NCBI GenBank assembly: GCA_025359805.1
Contig: JANYDU010000028.1
Span: 59,535 to 123,534, forward strand
Direction: 5' to 3'
Source: Bacteroidota bacterium
GTDB taxonomy: Bacteria > Bacteroidota > Bacteroidia > UKL13-3
DNA: 64,000 bases
In this document: piece by piece, positions 61,777 to 64,000 of the stretch
Numbering within the stretch: position 1 is the stretch's first letter
Layout: each line of letters begins with the position of its first letter
Program-made: the position numbers and the translations under genes
Notes under the pieces: generated by a model
What the model was told of the DNA's origin: nothing
Seen by the model: only the letters and a program-made list of their open reading frames with translations
Database searches by the model: none

Positions 61777-62421
61777 TTAGTTACTTCCAACAAGATTAAC
61801 TTTATAACCACCAAAACTTCCAAGTGAATTATCAATATGATATGTAGCAGCTGGTATAGTTAAATTTTTGTAACCTAAATAATTAATCTCTAATACCATA
61901 TCTTCATCTACAACAAAGTCTGTTGCTTCTGCTGGCATACTTGAAACGTCATCAGTTACATAAAAAACCAGAGGTTTGAAGTTATTAGTTAATGGATCTA
62001 TTTGTAAATATGCTGGGATAATTCTCCCTGGATTTTGATTAGCAGAAACCATGAACTGTTCTTCATCCAAGCGAGGTATTGGTTTCGGAAACAATCCACA
62101 AACCCCCAAATGTTGGCAACCGTATCTTTTTTGCCATAAGCGAAGAATTGGAAGACTTGTTGTTTCAAAGTTTGGATTACTCCAATTAAACAAACTTAAA
62201 TCTGAGTTATAAGTCAATTTAATTGAATTTGATAATGTCGTTATATCGACACTTGATGTTGTTCTCGATGGATTACTTAGTATAGGTTTTGAATTGTTTT
62301 TAGTGACTGATGTTTGAGAATCTTCTTTTGAATCTTGTTTTTTACACGATACAGCCAAAAGAAAAATCATACAACTAAAAAGAGATAATCCTTTTACTAA
62401 AATCTGAATTTGTTTTTTCAT
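61777..62421 (-). CDS. Lipoprotein of unknown function
   Basis: 214 residues: MKKQIQILVKGLSLFSCMIF then the lipobox LAVSC (Cys near 26) followed by a Ser/Thr/Asn-rich linker and a domain with two Cys (YGCQHLGVCGLFP). No family recognised. Divergent from the XRE gene at 62639 and sharing with it a 217-base control region that carries two operator-like sites; both may be under that regulator. Confidence 0.7.
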   Translation of the reverse strand: MKKQIQILVKGLSLFSCMIFLLAVSCKKQDSKEDSQTSVTKNNSKPILSNPSRTTSSVDITTLSNSIKLTYNSDLSLFNWSNPNFETTSLPILRLWQKRYGCQHLGVCGLFPKPIPRLDEEQFMVSANQNPGRIIPAYLQIDPLTNNFKPLVFYVTDDVSSMPAEATDFVVDEDMVLEINYLGYKNLTIPAATYHIDNSLGSFGGYKVNLVGSN

Positions 62422-62554
62422 TGTCTTTGTTTTTAAAATTAAGTTTAAATAAAAAAATAGGCGTCCCTATTGCTTCTATAAAATAAATTTGCGCTGCAAA
62501 TAATTTAGCAAAACAAATTTTGATGAAATAAAATTACAGTAAAAGAAAAATTCG

Positions 62555-62589
62555 TGTCCCAAATGGACAATCGGTGTCTGTTTTGGACA
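62555..62589. promoter_or_regulatory. Tandem operator-like sites TGTCY-N5-GGACA
   Basis: TGTCCCAAATGGACA (62555-62569, perfect TGTCC/GGACA arms) and TGTCTGTTTTGGACA (62575-62589, one arm mismatch) have equal 15-base length and centres exactly 20 bases apart, two helical turns on one DNA face. A -7-like TTTATTTG follows at 62597-62604. Confidence 0.6.
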
Positions 62590-62638
62590 AAATGATTTTA
62601 TTTGTAACTAAAAAGTTGAAACTTAAAAACAAGAAACA

Positions 62639-63100
62639 ATGCTCGACCACAAACAATGCACCAGAACAAATGTTCAAAAAATAGGCAATGCCATGCGGTT
62701 TATTCGCAATACTTATAGCGAATCTGCTGATGCTATTAGTGCAAAAATGGGTTATGTTAATGCCAGTGCATATTGCAAATTAGAACGAGGAGAAAAGAAA
62801 ACTTTATGTATTGAAAAGATATTATTGTTTTGCGAGCATTTTAATATCAGTATAGTTAATTTGTTATTAATCTCCGAAGTTGAAAATTTTAAAAATAAAA
62901 TAAACACATGGTCGGAGTTTTATACTGCACTAGAAAATTTGCCTAATGATATTGCAACAAAATTATTGGAGCTAGTCCCCCCCCCCCCTCCCTTACAAAA
63001 TCAAATAAGTAAGTGTTTGTCTTTGAAAAAAATGTTAAATAATTATTTCTTAAGCCATTTAATATACCACGGCAAATTGTTGATGTGCAATTTGAAATAA
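62639..63100 (+). CDS. XRE-family regulator with poly-C tract
   Basis: In the sequenced frame the protein has 153 residues: an XRE-type HTH (residues ~10-80; NAMRFIRNTYSESADAISAKMGY, YCKLERGEKK) and a C-terminal region interrupted by a run of 12 C that encodes Pro. The reading after the tract (to 63100) overlaps the convergent gene by 58 bases. With 11 or 13 C the frame would stop at 63006-63008 or 63010-63012, adding only about 10 residues and avoiding the overlap. The HTH itself is unaffected by slippage. Likely self-regulated via 62555-62589. Confidence 0.82.
   Translation: MLDHKQCTRTNVQKIGNAMRFIRNTYSESADAISAKMGYVNASAYCKLERGEKKTLCIEKILLFCEHFNISIVNLLLISEVENFKNKINTWSEFYTALENLPNDIATKLLELVPPPPPLQNQISKCLSLKKMLNNYFLSHLIYHGKLLMCNLK
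62977..62988 (+). repeat. Homopolymeric C12 tract in coding sequence
   Basis: Twelve C in a row (followed by T, CCC) in an AT-rich genome, inside the XRE gene's 3' part. Such tracts slip in replication and are the classic basis of phase variation. Confidence 0.85.
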
Positions 63101-63960
63101 TTTTGTTTTGTTGCACCAAAACCTTTGAAAAACTGCGCCACTCCTACTATTTCCGAGCCTTCAAAATCGAGCAATAAATTTTGATTGCTGTATTTTTCAA
63201 TGATATGATTGAACAAAAAATACATGGCTCGTTTTTCTTTTCCTTCGCTATTTGCTGTTCCCATGAGGTAAAATATTCTGTTGTTACTTATTGCAAAAAC
63301 AGCACATGCCAAAATATTATTTTTCTCATTTCTCACAGCCAAAGAAATAAGAATTTTATTTTCAGCAATGGCATCCGTAATTTTTGCAAAACGATTGTAA
63401 TCATTTTCTGTAACATTTATAGTTGCAATTCCTCTTTGCAAAACGTACATATTAATTACATCTCTGGCAGAACATTCGGAAATTATCAAATTTAATTTGT
63501 TTGATTTATTGGTATTTCTGCGTGAGTGATCCGAATAGTTTTTGAAAAGTTTTGCGTATGGTTTATCAAGATAAAGAATATAATTTTTTCTTTTAATCAA
63601 AGCCGCTGTCGAATTTTCATCAGGTAACGAATTTGCGTAATTCAAATTGAAATCGATGTATGGGTATTTTTTCGGAATTGCCTCAATAAAATCGGTTAAT
63701 TGTTCGGCACCAAACATGCTTTTATAAAACAAACCAAGCTGTTGCGTAAATAGTGGCTGATACAAATAATTGACAGAAAATTTCTTCCCTTTTACAAGCG
63801 GAAAAACAGCTTCATAATCATCCAAAATAAGTGCATCCCAATTTTTTGCAGCTACATCCAAATACCAAGAGTAGCCATAAATCATTCCATTAAGTGAGGT
63901 TGAAACACACTCATCCCATTTGGTTTTATCTATTTGCTGATGTGTTAAATAATTAATCAA
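63043..63960 (-). CDS. FemAB/GNAT-like acyltransferase
   Basis: 305 residues with a TTG start (63960), giving MINYLTHQQIDKTKWDECV, a start form seen in this family; an internal ATG 25 codons later would cut into conserved sequence. YIDFNLNYANSLP, SDHSRRNTNKSNK, and the C-terminal LLDFEGSEIVGVAQFFKGFGA match the GNAT-like peptidoglycan-bridge/FemAB group. Substrate unknown; probably a cell-envelope or peptide acyl transfer. Confidence 0.72.
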   Translation of the reverse strand: MINYLTHQQIDKTKWDECVSTSLNGMIYGYSWYLDVAAKNWDALILDDYEAVFPLVKGKKFSVNYLYQPLFTQQLGLFYKSMFGAEQLTDFIEAIPKKYPYIDFNLNYANSLPDENSTAALIKRKNYILYLDKPYAKLFKNYSDHSRRNTNKSNKLNLIISECSARDVINMYVLQRGIATINVTENDYNRFAKITDAIAENKILISLAVRNEKNNILACAVFAISNNRIFYLMGTANSEGKEKRAMYFLFNHIIEKYSNQNLLLDFEGSEIVGVAQFFKGFGATKQNYFKLHINNLPWYIKWLKK

Positions 63961-64000
63961 TTTGTTTTTGGGTTTTGATGGAAGCTAAAGTATGTAATTT
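63961..64000. other. Right-edge intergenic
   Basis: Forty bases upstream of the FemAB-like gene; no motif recognised. Confidence 0.5.

Noticed and set aside
1..64000. CRISPR arrays, tRNA, rRNA, insertion sequences
   Set aside because: Intergenic regions were read; none contains spaced repeats, a cloverleaf, or transposase-like frames.

Overview
The window is AT-rich, gene-dense chromosomal DNA from a member of the Bacteroidota. Several independent signs support this: promoters of the form TTTG-N18/19-TAnnTTTG (upstream of gltX, fic, metK and rplM), secreted proteins with type IX secretion (T9SS) C-terminal sorting domains, lipoproteins with Bacteroidota-style lipoboxes, a DUF4270 lipoprotein, a ligand-binding beta-propeller histidine kinase, a CrtYcd-type lycopene cyclase, and the rplM-rpsI-rpsB-tsf-pyrH order. 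I see no tRNA, rRNA, CRISPR array, insertion sequence or intact prophage, and no gene-free stretch above 300 bases. I cannot name genus or species.

Layout. 1-3,800 (minus strand): the start of a cobalamin-binding methylmalonyl-CoA mutase protein, a lipoprotein, gltX, purQ and an AlbA_2/Schlafen-type protein. 3,900-6,700 (plus): Thermus-type isocitrate dehydrogenase, radC, a GtrA-like membrane protein. 6,700-12,250 (minus): LysM lytic transglycosylase, gatA, tatA, an unusual GT51 transglycosylase, frr. 12,300-16,200 (minus): a sulfur-oxidation operon (TsdA-like dihaem cytochrome, two YeeE/YedE half-transporters, SoxB). 16,200-20,200 (minus): a Fic protein with its own HTH, and uvrA. 20,300-27,540 (plus): sensor kinase, LuxR-type regulator, then three envelope or secreted proteins. 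28,250-33,600 (plus): metK, a haem-binding protein, and the ribosomal/translation genes to pyrH. 33,600-38,200: carotenoid genes (idi, unknown, crtB, crtI on minus; crtZ and crtYcd divergent on plus). 38,270-48,030: a TPR protein, two glycosyltransferases, small conserved genes, and the minus-strand operon GT5-like half protein, DUF4270, DAHP synthase, glmS. 48,150-55,400: panC, a LutB-like protein, a conserved hypothetical, tdk, and a TolB-propeller/Omp85-barrel fusion. 55,400-58,400: an MBL hydrolase followed by a zone of gene decay (an XRE gene with no start codon, a truncated fibre tail, a broken T9SS cargo gene) around two intact barrel proteins. 58,400-61,020: a Trx-like protein, gcvH, rsmI, ppx. 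61,140-64,000: two lipoproteins, an XRE regulator carrying a 12-base poly-C tract, and a FemAB-like acyltransferase.

How the parts fit. Most of the window is housekeeping. The accessory interest is the sulfur cluster (thiosulfate uptake, oxidation to tetrathionate, and hydrolysis of protein-bound sulfane sulfonate, without SoxXA, SoxYZ or SoxCD here), the two-component system with downstream envelope genes, the carotenoid cluster, and the right-hand end, where a poly-C tract and a tandem operator suggest a switchable regulator.

Standout non-coding signals: a perfect terminator-like hairpin inside the coding sequence for a signal peptide (26800-26834), near-identical 18-mers just after the sensor kinase and regulator genes, a palindrome over the fic promoter, and two TGTCY-N5-GGACA sites centred 20 bp apart upstream of the XRE gene at 62639.
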